A stretch of 64,000 bases of DNA from Alienimonas californiensis (GCF_007743815.1 NZ_CP036265.1:1576501-1640500), one strand, 5' to 3'. Numbered from the stretch's first letter, positions 35,744 through 44,856 are shown. The notes: generated by a model not told the origin, from the letters alone. Numbers and translations: made by a program.

Positions 35744-35766
35744 AACGGACGGAGGGACGTCTCGCC

Positions 35767-35982
35767 TCACTTCGTCAGCAGCAACTTGTCGGCCCGGGTG
35801 CGGCGCAGGCGGTAGATCTGCCCGGCGTGCTCCACCTCGATCTCTACAGCCCCGCCGGCAAGATCCTCGAACCGCACCCGTCCCGGCCGGGCCGGAGCCG
35901 CGGCGGCGGGCGCTTCGACAACCTGCTCGGGCGGCGTTTCGCCCTGTGGGGCAGGGGGATCAGGCGTCGGCGGAGCGGGCAT
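35767..35982 (-). CDS. hemP: HemP-like hemin uptake protein
   Basis: 71 residues from ATG 35982. The C-terminal 40 residues carry the HemP pattern: [20 protein letters not shown], then [17 protein letters not shown], where the family has I.H.G..Y.LR.T...KLILTK. HemP/HmuP proteins are small regulators or accessories of haem uptake loci. An upstream TTG (36087) could extend it to 106 residues, but that extension is proline-rich and contains a palindrome (36068-36090) better explained as a control site. No haem transporter genes are adjacent. Confidence 0.75.
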   Translation of the reverse strand: MPAPPTPDPPAPQGETPPEQVVEAPAAAAPARPGRVRFEDLAGGAVEIEVEHAGQIYRLRRTRADKLLLTK

Positions 35983-36067
35983 CGGGGCGGCCGATCGACG
36001 GGTGGGAGGGAATTCGCCGCCCGCGGGCTTTTCCGCAGGTCGGGGTGCGGATAGTGTGGCGTCCCTG

Positions 36068-36090
36068 AGGTTGAGACGCAATCTCAACCT
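36068..36090. promoter_or_regulatory. Operator-like palindrome upstream of hemP and DUF1559 copy 7
   Basis: Perfect 9-base arms AGGTTGAGA and TCTCAACCT with a 5-base centre. It lies 86 bp before the hemP start and 115 bp before the divergent DUF1559 gene. Low local GC and lack of a T-tract favour a protein-binding site over a terminator. It is not a classical Fur box. Confidence 0.5.
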
Positions 36091-36204
36091 CCCCGTCCAG
36101 CCAGCGAGCCGACGGATGCCGGCGTCTCAGACGACGCGCGGGTCCGGCCAGCGAGCGAGACGGCGGCGTTCTCCCGCCCCCGTTCCCCCTCGCAGGTTTC
36201 CGAT

Positions 36205-37164
36205 ATGTCCCGCCTTCGCGCTCTCCCGCCGCACGGCGTCCGCCGCGGCTTTACGCTGATCGAACTGCTGGTGGTGATCGCAATAATTGCGATCCTGGTC
36301 TCCCTGCTGCTCCCCGCCGTCCAGCAGGCCCGCGAGGCGGCCCGGATGAGCCAGTGCAAGAACAACCTCAAGCAGATCGCCCTCGCCGCCCATAATTATC
36401 ACGGGACCTGGAACCGCTTCCCCACGATCAACTCGCAGGGCGGGTCCTACCCCACGCTCTACGGCGGCAGCTTTTTCACGATGATCCTGCCGGAACTCGA
36501 CAAGGGGAACGAGTTCGCCCTCTACGACTTCAACCGGCCCAACAGCGATCCGGTCAATCAGGAGGTCAGCGGGCAGAAGATCGCCACGTTCCTCTGCCCC
36601 AGCGCCGCGATTCAGCGGAGCGTGCCGAGTTGTCAGGACGATCAGGGCCGCGCCCCCGGCACGTACGCGGTGAATATGGGGTCCGAGGACTACGACCAAT
36701 ACTGGGCCTTCGGCCCGCCGGCGCCCGCCCCGCGGCAGAACGGCGCCCTGGTGTATAGCGACAGCGCCGACGGCTACACCTCCATCGCCAAGTTCCAGGA
36801 CGGCACGACGAATACCGTGATGGTCGGCGAAACGGCCTATAACCTGCCCAGCTATAAGTTCTCCACGGCCGTCGGCGCCGCGGACTGCGCGGGGCAGAGC
36901 CGGTTTTCGTTCACTTACTGGGCCAACCCCTTCGTCGGTTCGACCGCCTGCACGACGGAATATTTCTTCAATCCGAAGGACGAGGGGGACGCCGACGAGG
37001 CGACCGCCCGCAACATGAGCCGCTCCTTCCGCAGCGACCACCAGGCCGGCGTGAACTTCGCCCTGGGCGACGGGTCGGTGCGGTTGATCGGCGACTTCGT
37101 CGACGCCGACCTGCTGGACGCCTTCGCCAGCCGCAACGGCGGGGAGGTGATCGATGAGAATTAG
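36205..37164 (+). CDS. DUF1559 pilin-like secreted protein, copy 7 (short type)
   Basis: 319 residues. N-terminus [22 protein letters not shown], the same pilin signal and DUF1559 start ([34 protein letters not shown]) as elsewhere. However, it lacks the SYHTGG...[11 protein letters not shown]-terminus of the other six. It ends with [43 protein letters not shown]. It represents another DUF1559 subfamily. Its last 11 bases overlap the start of a lipoprotein gene, so the two are translationally coupled. Confidence 0.9.
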   Translation: MSRLRALPPHGVRRGFTLIELLVVIAIIAILVSLLLPAVQQAREAARMSQCKNNLKQIALAAHNYHGTWNRFPTINSQGGSYPTLYGGSFFTMILPELDKGNEFALYDFNRPNSDPVNQEVSGQKIATFLCPSAAIQRSVPSCQDDQGRAPGTYAVNMGSEDYDQYWAFGPPAPAPRQNGALVYSDSADGYTSIAKFQDGTTNTVMVGETAYNLPSYKFSTAVGAADCAGQSRFSFTYWANPFVGSTACTTEYFFNPKDEGDADEATARNMSRSFRSDHQAGVNFALGDGSVRLIGDFVDADLLDAFASRNGGEVIDEN

Positions 37165-37684
37165 ACCGCTGAGAATTAAGTTCTCGGGACGGCTGGAGCC
37201 GCTCCTCGCCCCCCGCACGCCGGCGGCGGGGATCGCGCCCTCCGCCGTCGTCGCCCTGGCGGCCGCCCTCGCCGCCCTGCTGGCGGCCGGGTGCGGGGGG
37301 AGCGACCGCCCGCCGCAGGTCGCGGTCCGCGGCACGGTGACGGTCGACGGCGCCCCGCTGCCGGCCGGCACGGTGACGTTCGTCCCCGTCGAGGGCGCCC
37401 CGGGTCCGCGGACCAGCGCGGCGATCGCGGGGGGCGAATACGCCGTGCCCGCCGCCGTCGGTCCCGTGCCGGGCGCCTATCGGGTGGAAATCGTCTCCGC
37501 CGACCCCGACCGCCCGCCCGGGGACGCGGAGCTCTCGCCCGCCGAACTGGCCCGACTGCGTTCCGCCCGCCCGTCCCGCCCCTGGCCGCTGCCGGCGGTT
37601 TATCACGTCCGCAGCACGCTCCGCCGCGACGTGACCGCCGAGGGCGAAAACCGCTTCGACTTCCCGCTCACCCGCACGCCGTAA
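37154..37684 (+). CDS. Lipoprotein with transthyretin/carboxypeptidase-regulatory-like domain
   Basis: 176 residues. After a basic start and a hydrophobic run (about 27-46), the lipobox is LAAGC (Cys47). The mature part begins [26 protein letters not shown], the pattern G.V..dG.PlpgG.V.F.P of the carboxypeptidase-regulatory-like beta-sandwich common in planctomycete lipoproteins. It then reads [24 protein letters not shown] and ends FDFPLTRTP. Start ATG 37154 lies inside the 3' end of DUF1559 copy 7, a frequent pairing in planctomycetes. Probably a surface lipoprotein acting with the pilin-like protein; the role is not established. Confidence 0.82.
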   Translation: MRIRPLRIKFSGRLEPLLAPRTPAAGIAPSAVVALAAALAALLAAGCGGSDRPPQVAVRGTVTVDGAPLPAGTVTFVPVEGAPGPRTSAAIAGGEYAVPAAVGPVPGAYRVEIVSADPDRPPGDAELSPAELARLRSARPSRPWPLPAVYHVRSTLRRDVTAEGENRFDFPLTRTP

Positions 37685-37771
37685 CTCTCCGCCTCGACAG
37701 TTCGCCCGGCCGCCCGGCGGCCGCGACCGTTAGAATCCCCCCGCTCCCCGCCCCCCTCAGGCATCCTCACC

Positions 37772-39481
37772 TTGGCCGCTCGAACCGTGTTCCGCACCGC
37801 CTCCCTCGCCGTGGCACTGGCCCTGCTGGCCCCCGCCGCGGCGCTGGCCCACTTCCCCTTCCTCACCGTCCAGGACGACGGCGACGCCCCCACGCTGCGA
37901 CTGACGTTCGGCGAAGGCCCGGAGGAGGACGACCCCGAATATCTGCCGATCCTGCAGAAGGCGACCGTCGTCCGGCACACGCCGGACGGCGCCCGCGAGA
38001 CGCTGGAACTGACCGCCGACGGCGGCGCCCTGACCGCGGACGTCGCCGCCGACCCGGCCGGCACGGTCTATACGCTGTCGCTGCCCTACGGGGCGATGAG
38101 CCACGAGGGGGCGGCGTTCTTCCTGGACTACGCCGCCACGGCGATGAAGGCCGGCCCCGCCGGCGCCGGTCGTCCCGCCGCGCTCAACACGCAGCCGCTG
38201 GCCGTCGTGGCGGAGCCGGGCAATAAGTTGAAGGTGATCGCCGCCGGCCTGCCGGTCCCCGGGGCCGAGGTGAACGCGTCCGGGGACCTCGGCGGCGAGG
38301 ATTACACCGCCGACGCGCACGGCGTGGTGACGCTGACCCAGGAAGAAATTGACGACGCCGGCCTGCTGATCGTGCGGGCGAACGTGACCGTGCCGGGCGC
38401 CGGCGTGTACGACGGTACGAACTATTCCGAAACCCGCCGCTACGCCACCGCCGTGTTCTCCGCCAAAGACTTCCAGGCCGCCCCCGCGAAGCCGCCCGCC
38501 CCCGAACAGGCCGCGGCGGCGAAGCTCTCCGTCGAAGCCGTGCCCGGCGCCGACCTGCCGGTCGGCGTGACCAGCCTCGGCGCCGCGGTGGCCGACGGCT
38601 ACCTCTATTACTACGGCGGTCACCCCGGCACGCCGCATAAATATTCCACCGACGAGCAGTCCGGCGAGTTCCGCCGCCTCAAATTAGACGACACTGCCGC
38701 CGGCTGGGAGGACCTGCCCGGCGGACCGAAGTTGCAGGGTCTGGCCCTCGTCCCGCACCCCAAGGGCGGCGTGGTCCGCATCGGCGGCTTCACGGCCCGG
38801 AACTCGATTGAGGAGGACGACGATCTGCACTCCATGCCCACCGTCGCCCACTACGATCCCGAAGCGGGCGAATGGAAGGACCTCCCGGACCTGCCCGGCG
38901 GCCGCAGCAGCTTCGACGCCGCGGTCTTGAACGGCAAAGTCTATGTGCTGGGCGGCTGGATGATGGCCGGCGACGAGGGCGCCGCCTGGCATGGCTCCGG
39001 CTACGTCGCCGACCTGAACGCCGAGGAATTGAAGTGGGAGACGCTGCCCACGCCCCCGGCGCCGCGGCGGGCGAACTCCGTCGCCGCCGTCCCCGAAGCG
39101 GGTGGGGGAGGCCGGATTTATCACATCGGCGGCATGCTGCCCGAAGGCGAAACGACCCGCCGGGTCGATATTTACGACGTCGCCACGAAGACCTGGCTGC
39201 CCGGCCCGGAACTCAACGGCGACAGCATGGACGGCTTCGGCAGCGCCGCCTACGCGGTGAACGGCGCCGTCTACGCCACGACGCTGACCGGCCTTGTCCA
39301 GCGCCTCACCCCGGGCGCTGACGCCTGGGAGAACCTCGGCGAACTGGAGAACCCCCGATTCTTCCACCGCCTCCTGCCGACCCCCGGCGAGAACGGCGCC
39401 CCGTCGTTCCTGCTGCTCGGCGGCGGCAGCATGGAAAAAGGCCGCTTCACCACCGTCGAACGGCTGGGCGTGAGTGAGTGA
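37772..39481 (+). CDS. Exported DUF4198-like/kelch-repeat fusion protein
   Basis: 569 residues. The start seems to be TTG 37772; a signal peptide follows (TVFRTASLAVALALLAPAAALAH), with the mature protein beginning HFPFLTVQ. The N-terminal 230 residues look like DUF4198 (beta-sandwich found in metal-uptake and exported proteins). From about 250 on, kelch-type blades appear (YLYYYGGHPG, VVRIGGF, KVYVLGGWMMAGDEG, RIYHIGGMLPEGE, AVNGAVYATTL, FLLLGGGS), enough for a six-bladed propeller. This combination is unusual. Probable extracytoplasmic binding protein; the ligand is unknown. Confidence 0.75.
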   Translation: MAARTVFRTASLAVALALLAPAAALAHFPFLTVQDDGDAPTLRLTFGEGPEEDDPEYLPILQKATVVRHTPDGARETLELTADGGALTADVAADPAGTVYTLSLPYGAMSHEGAAFFLDYAATAMKAGPAGAGRPAALNTQPLAVVAEPGNKLKVIAAGLPVPGAEVNASGDLGGEDYTADAHGVVTLTQEEIDDAGLLIVRANVTVPGAGVYDGTNYSETRRYATAVFSAKDFQAAPAKPPAPEQAAAAKLSVEAVPGADLPVGVTSLGAAVADGYLYYYGGHPGTPHKYSTDEQSGEFRRLKLDDTAAGWEDLPGGPKLQGLALVPHPKGGVVRIGGFTARNSIEEDDDLHSMPTVAHYDPEAGEWKDLPDLPGGRSSFDAAVLNGKVYVLGGWMMAGDEGAAWHGSGYVADLNAEELKWETLPTPPAPRRANSVAAVPEAGGGGRIYHIGGMLPEGETTRRVDIYDVATKTWLPGPELNGDSMDGFGSAAYAVNGAVYATTLTGLVQRLTPGADAWENLGELENPRFFHRLLPTPGENGAPSFLLLGGGSMEKGRFTTVERLGVSE

Positions 39482-39507
39482 CCGTGTGAGCTATGCGGCC
39501 TCTTCCC

Positions 39508-39677
39508 CCCTCTCCCTTGAGGGAGAGGGGCCGGGGGTGAGGGTGGGGCACGGTTCCTACGCCCCCGCTCTCTGCGGCGACCACCTGCCGACGGGTGAGC
39601 GGACGGGCGGTAAATAGTCTTCGTGAATCACCGCCCCCTCACCCCCGACCCCTCTCCCCCAAAAGGGGGCGAGGGGG
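39508..39677. repeat. Composite dispersed repeat, reversed copy
   Basis: Order TTGAGG-loop hairpin - GGGGGTGAGGGT - middle - CCCTCACCCCCGACCCC - AAAA-loop hairpin, i.e. the reverse of the copies at 35358 and 35575. It lies between the convergent kelch and DUF1080 genes. Confidence 0.8.
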
Positions 39678-39695
39678 GACGACGGGGCCGGTCAT

Positions 39696-40526
39696 TCACT
39701 CCGCCGGCAGTTCTTTGATTTGAATGTTGCGGAACTGAACCGGGTGGCTTTCGGACTGCAACGAAATCGTGCCGCCGGAGAGCAGCTTTTCGCCGCCGGC
39801 CGCTTCGATCAGCTTTTTGGCGTCGCCGTCGCGGGGGTCCAGTTGCGGGGCTTCATATTTGAAGACCTCTTCGCCGTTAATGAAGTGGCGGATGACCTGG
39901 TCGCCGCGGACTTCGATCTCCGCGGTGACCCACTGGTCGCCGTGGTAGGTTTCGGAGGTGGAATTGAAGCAGTGGTTCGTCTTCAATTCGCCGTCCATCA
40001 CCACGTTGGTGCCCGGCGTGCAGAGGTTGCCGGTGGAGCGCTTGCCGCGGCCGTCGCCGCCGAGCAGCTGGACCTCGATAGAGACGGGGAACTCCTGATC
40101 TTTGCCCATGCTCTCGGGCGACTGGCCGTGGACCATCACGCCGCTGTTCCGCCGCGCCCAGCCCTCGCCGCCCTTCACCTGGTCCCCGACGAAGCGGTAG
40201 TCCAACTTCATGCGGTAGTGCGAATAGGGGGTCTTATAGAACAGGTGGCCGTACTGCTTGTTGAACTCGTCGTAGCCGTCGTAGGAGACCGTCAGCAGGC
40301 CGTCTTCGACGCGGAAGGTGTTCGCGTAGTTCTCGCCAACGGCGTGCGTGCGAATCTTCGGCGTCCAGCCCTCAAGCGTCTTCCCGTCGAACAGGCTGAC
40401 CCACTCGCCCTCGGCTTTGGCGTCCCCGTCGTCGGTGCCGGCCGGAGCGTGCGGCGCCAGCGCGACCGCCGCCCCCATCAGACAGAGGGCGAACGCACGA
40501 CGGCGGGGGAAGCGGGGAGCGAACAT
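39696..40526 (-). CDS. Exported DUF1080 (3-keto-disaccharide hydrolase-like) protein
   Basis: 276 residues with a Sec signal peptide (RRRAFALCLMGAAVALAPHAPAGTDD). The DUF1080 domain is complete: EWVSLFDGKTLEGWTPK, FRVEDGLLTVSY, YSHYRMKLDYRFVGDQ, RRNSGVMVHGQSPESM, QEFPVSIEVQLLGGDG, GDQWVTAEIEVRGDQVIRHFINGEEVFKYE and the final GGTISLQSESHPVQFRNIQIKEL. The fold is a concanavalin-like jelly roll; some members hydrolyse 3-keto-glycosides and the family is expanded in planctomycetes for polysaccharide use. Periplasmic or surface location is likely. Monocistronic. Confidence 0.9.
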   Translation of the reverse strand: MFAPRFPRRRAFALCLMGAAVALAPHAPAGTDDGDAKAEGEWVSLFDGKTLEGWTPKIRTHAVGENYANTFRVEDGLLTVSYDGYDEFNKQYGHLFYKTPYSHYRMKLDYRFVGDQVKGGEGWARRNSGVMVHGQSPESMGKDQEFPVSIEVQLLGGDGRGKRSTGNLCTPGTNVVMDGELKTNHCFNSTSETYHGDQWVTAEIEVRGDQVIRHFINGEEVFKYEAPQLDPRDGDAKKLIEAAGGEKLLSGGTISLQSESHPVQFRNIQIKELPAE

Positions 40527-40610
40527 GAATCGACCTGCGAGGCGGGGAAGGACGCCGGCGATCTTAGGGCGTTCCCACCGCCCACCGCCATCGCCCGCGT
40601 CATTCCAAGA

Positions 40611-40646
40611 CGTAACGCCGAGGCCCCGCGGGGCCTCGGCGTTACG
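40611..40646. terminator. Perfect 18-bp palindrome downstream of the helicase gene
   Basis: CGTAACGCCGAGGCCCCG (40611-40628) is followed immediately by its exact complement (40629-40646). A shorter relative is at 57197-57224. Located after the helicase stop on the minus strand, it probably acts as a terminator. Confidence 0.6.
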
Positions 40647-40689
40647 GGAACTTGCGGATCGTGGCGGATCGTCGGATCCGCCGCAAACG

Positions 40690-42900
40690 TTACGCCTGGC
40701 GGTCGTGGCGGACGGTCACCTTGTCGCCGCGGAGGCCGCCGCGACTCAGCGACTGAATCACCGTGTCGGCGGCCTGTTGGGGGACGTCGACGAGGCTGAA
40801 GCTCGGGGCGATCGTGATCGCGCCGATGTCGCCGCCGCTCAGGTGCGTTTCGCCGGCGATGGCGCCGACCAGGTCGCCGGGGCGGACGCCGGAGTCGCGG
40901 CCGGCGGAGACCCACAGGCGGGCGCTGCCCGGGGGGCAGGGGCCGGGGGTGCGGGGGGCGCCCTTGCCGGCGAACTTCGGGCCGCTCTTGAACTTGGACC
41001 CGCCGGGGCCGCCGCTGAACTTGGGGCCGCCCTTGCCGCGGGGGCCGTCGCTCGGGCCGCCGCTGTCGCGGGGGCCGGGGGCGCCGAGTTCGCCGACCGG
41101 CTCCTCGCCGAACGCCGTGCGGTGGGCCAGCGCCGCGGCCGCCAGGGCCAGCGTTTCCGGACCGAACTCCTTATCGAGTTCCGCCAGCAGCGGGCCGAGC
41201 TGCTCCCGCAGCTTGGCGAACGCCGGGGAGGTCGCCGCATCCTGCAGGGCGGCCCGCGTCTTCTTCAACCGCCCGGTGACGACGTCGTCGGCGGCGGGCA
41301 GGTCGGTGATCGCCACGTCCGCGTTGGCGGCCCGGGCGAACTGGACCAGCTTGAACCGTTCCTTGGGGTGCAGGAAGGAAACCACCCGACCCACGCGGCC
41401 GGCCCGGCCGACGCGGCCGCAGCGGTGCACGAAGGGTTCCGGGCCGTTGGGCAGGTCGGCGTGCACGACGTGCGTCAGTTCCGGCACGTCCAGCCCGCGG
41501 GCGGCGACGTCCGTGGCGACGACGACGTTCAACGTCCCGCCGCGGAGGCGTTCGACGACCTTCGTCCGCTGGTCCTGGGTGAGCCCGCCGTGCAGGGCCG
41601 CGGCCCGGCGGCCGCAGCGGTTCAGCTCGGTGGTGAGGTCGTCGGCGCCGCCGCGGGTCCGGCAGAAGATCAGCGTCGGGCCGGCGCCGTCCACTTCGAG
41701 GATGCGGTCGATCGCGGCGGCCTTCTCCTGGCGGCGGACGAAGTGGGCGCTGTGCACCACGCGGGCGTCCTCGCCCTTCGCGGCCTGCGGTTTGCCGATC
41801 TCAATGCGGACCGGGTTCGACAGGTGCTTGGCGGCGATCGCCTGGATCCGCGGCGCCAGCGTGGCGCTCACCAGCACGGTCTGCCGGCCGGGCGGGGTGA
41901 AATCGAGGACGGCCTCGATTTCGTCCTGGAAGCCCATATCGAGCATCTCGTCGGCCTCGTCCAGCACGCAGGCCAGCAGGCCGGAGAGGTCGAGGCTGCC
42001 GCGCTTCAGCAGGTCCAGGGCCCGGCCGGGGGTGGCGACGACGACGTCCACGCCGCGGCGCAACGCCGAGAGCTGCGGACCGAAGGACTCCCCGCCGACG
42101 ACGGTGAGGATGTTCACCCGCATCTCGCCGCGGTAGGCGCGGAAGGCCTCGGCCACCTGGGCGGCCAGTTCGCGGGTGGGGGCCATGCAGAAGATCGCCG
42201 GGCCGGGCCGCTCGTCCGGGGCGTCCGGGGCGGTTTCGGCGATCCGCATGCGGTCGAGCAGCGGCAGGGCGAAGGCGGCCGTTTTGCCGGTGCCGGTCGC
42301 GGCCTGACCGAGCACGTCCCGACCGGCGAGGATCGCGGGGATCACCTCGGCCTGCACGGGGGTGGGCGTTTCATAACCCTTCTCCGCCAGGGCCTTCAGC
42401 AGGGCGGCGGACAGCCCCAGCTTGGCGAAGCCGGACTTCGGCGCCGGTTCCGGCTTGGGCTCCGGCTGCGGTTCCGGCTTCTTCAGTTCGACCTTCTTGG
42501 GCGCGACGTCCGCCTGTTTGGGAGCGACGTCCGCTTGCGGTTTCGCGGGGGCCGACGAGGCGGCGGGCGGCGTGACGGCGGGGATCGGCGGTTCGCCGGC
42601 GCCGCAGGCGGGGGGGGCGTCGTTCAGCAGCGCAGCGGTTTCGAGGTGCGGTTCCGGCGGGGCGTCGTCCTCGACGACGACCTCGGCGGCGCCGCCGACG
42701 ACTTCGCTTTCCGCGACGTTACTGTCAGCGACGTTGCTTTCCGCGACTTCGCTGTCGGCGTCGGCGGCTTCGCTGTCGGCGGGCAGATCGTCGGCGGCGG
42801 CCTCGACCGCCTGCGGTTCGACGTGCTCGGGGCGGGCGGATTCGGGGGCGTCGTCGTCCGTTTGGGAGGACGGCGACGCGGAGAGCAGGGCAGTATTCAT
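40690..42900 (-). CDS. DEAD-box RNA helicase (DeaD/CsdA-like) with DbpA-type RNA-binding domain
   Basis: 736 residues from ATG 42900. The first 190 are acidic, Ala/Val-rich and then Lys/Pro-rich, likely disordered. The helicase core has the Q-motif FAKLGLSAALLKALAEKGYETPTPVQ, ATGTGKTAAFALPLL (I), PTRELAAQ (Ia), TPGRALDLL (Ib), VLDEADEMLD (II), VSATL (III), IFCRTRGGADDL (IV), VVATDVAARGLDVPELTHVVHADLP (V) and HRCGRVGRAGRVG (VI). After a glycine-rich linker, ARLWVSAGRDSGVRPGDLVGAIAGE...IGAITIAPSFSLVDVPQQAAD is the DbpA/CsdA RNA-binding fold. Role: ribosome assembly and RNA unwinding, often in cold adaptation. It has an unusually long upstream region with stacked hairpins. Confidence 0.93.
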   Translation of the reverse strand: MNTALLSASPSSQTDDDAPESARPEHVEPQAVEAAADDLPADSEAADADSEVAESNVADSNVAESEVVGGAAEVVVEDDAPPEPHLETAALLNDAPPACGAGEPPIPAVTPPAASSAPAKPQADVAPKQADVAPKKVELKKPEPQPEPKPEPAPKSGFAKLGLSAALLKALAEKGYETPTPVQAEVIPAILAGRDVLGQAATGTGKTAAFALPLLDRMRIAETAPDAPDERPGPAIFCMAPTRELAAQVAEAFRAYRGEMRVNILTVVGGESFGPQLSALRRGVDVVVATPGRALDLLKRGSLDLSGLLACVLDEADEMLDMGFQDEIEAVLDFTPPGRQTVLVSATLAPRIQAIAAKHLSNPVRIEIGKPQAAKGEDARVVHSAHFVRRQEKAAAIDRILEVDGAGPTLIFCRTRGGADDLTTELNRCGRRAAALHGGLTQDQRTKVVERLRGGTLNVVVATDVAARGLDVPELTHVVHADLPNGPEPFVHRCGRVGRAGRVGRVVSFLHPKERFKLVQFARAANADVAITDLPAADDVVTGRLKKTRAALQDAATSPAFAKLREQLGPLLAELDKEFGPETLALAAAALAHRTAFGEEPVGELGAPGPRDSGGPSDGPRGKGGPKFSGGPGGSKFKSGPKFAGKGAPRTPGPCPPGSARLWVSAGRDSGVRPGDLVGAIAGETHLSGGDIGAITIAPSFSLVDVPQQAADTVIQSLSRGGLRGDKVTVRHDRQA

Positions 42901-43437
42901 GGCAGACCGGAAGCGTGATTCGTTGAAAAAGCGATCGAAAAGGTGCGCGCGGTGCGGGTATGCCGGCCGCGCGCGGGTTCGATCCGCGATTCGCCGAAGT
43001 GCCCGCCAGTCCCATGATCGTCGGCCGGGGCGCATCCCGGAGCCGATCGGATCAGACGGCGTTACGCCGGAGGTCTCCAGGGAAGGAGAGGACTCCGGGG
43101 CCGGAGAGGTTCTCCGAACGGAGAACGTGCCGGCGGCCGTCAGGGGGTGCCCCCTCCGCGTTCGTCCCGGTGTCTCTCCTGTCGCCTCCCCCGAGCGATT
43201 CGAGGGGCGAAGCAGGCAGAACCCGGGCCGGAGCGGGGCAAGAGCGAGCAGGAGTGTACCCGCGACCGACCGGACCGACTAGTGGCCGAGTCGAATTCCC
43301 CGCCCGGACGCCTCGGGGCCGGCCCGGCGCCTCGGATTCTCCGGCCCGACGGCGGCCGCCGCGAGAGCGGCGGGAGCGGGCCGGGGCTGACGGCGTTCAC
43401 CCGCACGTTCGCCCGCCCCGCCGCTTCCGATTCGGCG
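42901..43437. other. Long leader region of the helicase gene
   Basis: 537 bp between the acyltransferase stop and the helicase start. About 190-230 bp before the helicase ATG are two adjacent stems: CTCCGG-GG-CCGGAG (43093-43106) and GTTCTCC-GAAC-GGAGAAC (43109-43126). No gene is evident. A 5' untranslated control region, as known for other cold-shock helicases, is possible. Confidence 0.45.
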
Positions 43438-44244
43438 TCAGGCCGCCCGCCGCACCGGGGCCGAGTCGTCCAGCGCGTCGGCGCCGCTCGTCGCCGCCGT
43501 CGGGATGCCGGGGTCGGCGCCGCCGTTGGCGATCACGCCGGCCCGAGACTCCTGCTGGGCGATCGCCGTTTCGATCCGCCGGCACCAGGCGTTCAACTCG
43601 TTTCGGTCGGCGTCGGGGGGCACGGTCAGCGGCGCGCCGGCGCAGAACACCACGCGGCTGAAGGGTTTGGGCAGCACCAGATCCGTCCAGGAGCCCTTCA
43701 CGACCCACGCCGAGGAGCAGGCCACGGCGGTGGGGACGATCGGTCGGCCGGTGCGGCTGGCCAGAAACGCGACGCCCGGTTTCAGTTCCCGCCGCGGGCC
43801 GCGGGGGCCGTCGGGGGTGATGCCCAGGTCCCAGTCGGCGCACTCGTCCATGATCTGCTTCACCGCCGCCGCCCCGCCGCGACTGGTCGAGCCGCGCACG
43901 GTCTTCAAACCGACGGCGGTCATGGCGTCGGCGAGGTAGCCGCCGTCGCGGTGCTGCGAGATCAAGCCCGCCATCTGGGCGTGCGGCCGCACGAAGACGT
44001 ACGGCACGATCCATTCATGCCAGAACGGATAGAAGCTGTAGGTGTGCGGCGCCGCGGGGTCGTGGGCGACGGTGCGGAACCGGCCGCACGCCGCCGGCCG
44101 ACCCGGTTCTCCCAACCGCCCGGCGAAGGGACTGGCGCCCGCCACGCTGTAGGCTTCGACGCGGCAGGTGCGCATCCAGACGGTCAGCAGGCGGGCCGCG
44201 AAGACGGCCAGCAGACGATTCAGGGTTTTGTTACGGATCTTCAT
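43438..44244 (-). CDS. DUF374 lysophospholipid acyltransferase-family protein
   Basis: 268 residues. Pattern of DUF374: YSFYPFWHEWIVPYVFVRPHAQMAGLISQHRDGGYLADAMTAVGLKTVRGSTSRGGAAAVKQI (HxxxxD-like element appears as HRDGGYLAD; RGST), then LGITPDGPRGPRRELKPGVAFLASRTGRPIVPTAVAC. Members are related to PlsC-type acyltransferases and are thought to act on lipid A or phospholipid precursors. The N-terminal helix (RLLAVFAARLLTVWM) may anchor it. The C-terminal 35 residues are Ala/Asp-rich without similarity. Monocistronic; it lies next to the second lipoprotein/DUF1559 cluster by chance. Confidence 0.83.
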   Translation of the reverse strand: MKIRNKTLNRLLAVFAARLLTVWMRTCRVEAYSVAGASPFAGRLGEPGRPAACGRFRTVAHDPAAPHTYSFYPFWHEWIVPYVFVRPHAQMAGLISQHRDGGYLADAMTAVGLKTVRGSTSRGGAAAVKQIMDECADWDLGITPDGPRGPRRELKPGVAFLASRTGRPIVPTAVACSSAWVVKGSWTDLVLPKPFSRVVFCAGAPLTVPPDADRNELNAWCRRIETAIAQQESRAGVIANGGADPGIPTAATSGADALDDSAPVRRAA

Positions 44245-44335
44245 CGCGCACTCGCCGTCGGCCTACGGGGAAGCGGAGTGATCGCAGAACCGATCCGCCT
44301 TGCGAAGAGAAAGTCGGCTGGCCGCGCCCGCCCGC

Positions 44336-44497
44336 TCAGACTTCCCCCGGGGGCAGCGGCTTTCCGGGCGGCGGGTTTTCCACTGGGTCGCTGGAAGGCG
44401 GCACGACGCCGTCCTCTGCGTCGCCGCACCCGGTGAGCGACATGGAGGCGAACGCCAGGGACAGGAGCATTAGCGCGGAGGCAAAGCGGTGGAGCAT
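44336..44497 (-). CDS. Small lipoprotein paired with DUF1559 copy 4
   Basis: 53 residues: MLHRFASALMLLSLAFASMS, lipobox LTGC (Cys24), then GDAEDGVVPPSSDPVENPPPGKPLPPGEV. The mature part is about 30 residues, acidic then proline-rich. About half its positions, including the whole DP.ENPPP..PLPPGE tail, are identical to the lipoprotein at 46296-46457 of the same length. Transcribed away from DUF1559 copy 4 (359 bp between starts). Conservation of length and tail argues that it is a real gene despite its size. Confidence 0.8.
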   Translation of the reverse strand: MLHRFASALMLLSLAFASMSLTGCGDAEDGVVPPSSDPVENPPPGKPLPPGEV

Positions 44498-44733
44498 GTC
44501 CAGGACCGAAATGAATCGGATCGAACGGGGGAACAGGACGGAACGCCGCGGCCGTCAGCCACGACGCTCCTCACTGTTAGCTGCCGCATCAGCGAGACGC
44601 TACGTCGCCCGGATCGCCGGGTCCAAACCGATTCCAAGAGGCGGCAAGAGGCGGAACGGGTCTCTTACTCGGCGGGCGCGACAGCGGCGTCTGCGAGGCG
44701 TTGGGGGGGACCCGGAACGATTTCGGTGGCGCC

Positions 44734-44761
44734 TTGAAACATCAGTACACACTGTTATGAT
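44734..44761 (+). promoter_or_regulatory. Sigma-70-like promoter of DUF1559 copy 4
   Basis: TTGAAA (44734-44739), 16-bp spacer, TATGAT (44756-44761), about 95 bp before the DUF1559 ATG. The match to consensus is good and the stretch is markedly AT-richer than its surroundings. Confidence 0.6.
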
Positions 44762-44856
44762 GCCGGTGGTGCAGGATTTTTGCATCAGGCTGTTCAGTTG
44801 ATCTTTCTGGCCCCGCGTCTCCCGCGGGTTCGTTTCTCTTCCTTCCCCGAAGTCTC

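Larger units (their letters stand above)
35308..35766. other. Repeat-filled spacer
   Basis: 459 bp between xylB and hemP, both ending here. It contains two composite repeats in the same orientation (35358-35533 and 35575-35743) and no gene. Confidence 0.8.

Noticed and set aside
36068-36090. Fur box upstream of hemP
   Set aside because: The palindrome does not resemble GATAATGATAATCATTATC; kept only as an unidentified operator candidate.
42966-42985. tRNA-like T arm (CGCGG-GTTCGAT-CCGCG)
   Set aside because: Stem and loop resemble a T arm by chance, but the loop lacks TTC in register and no acceptor, D or anticodon arms can be placed around it.
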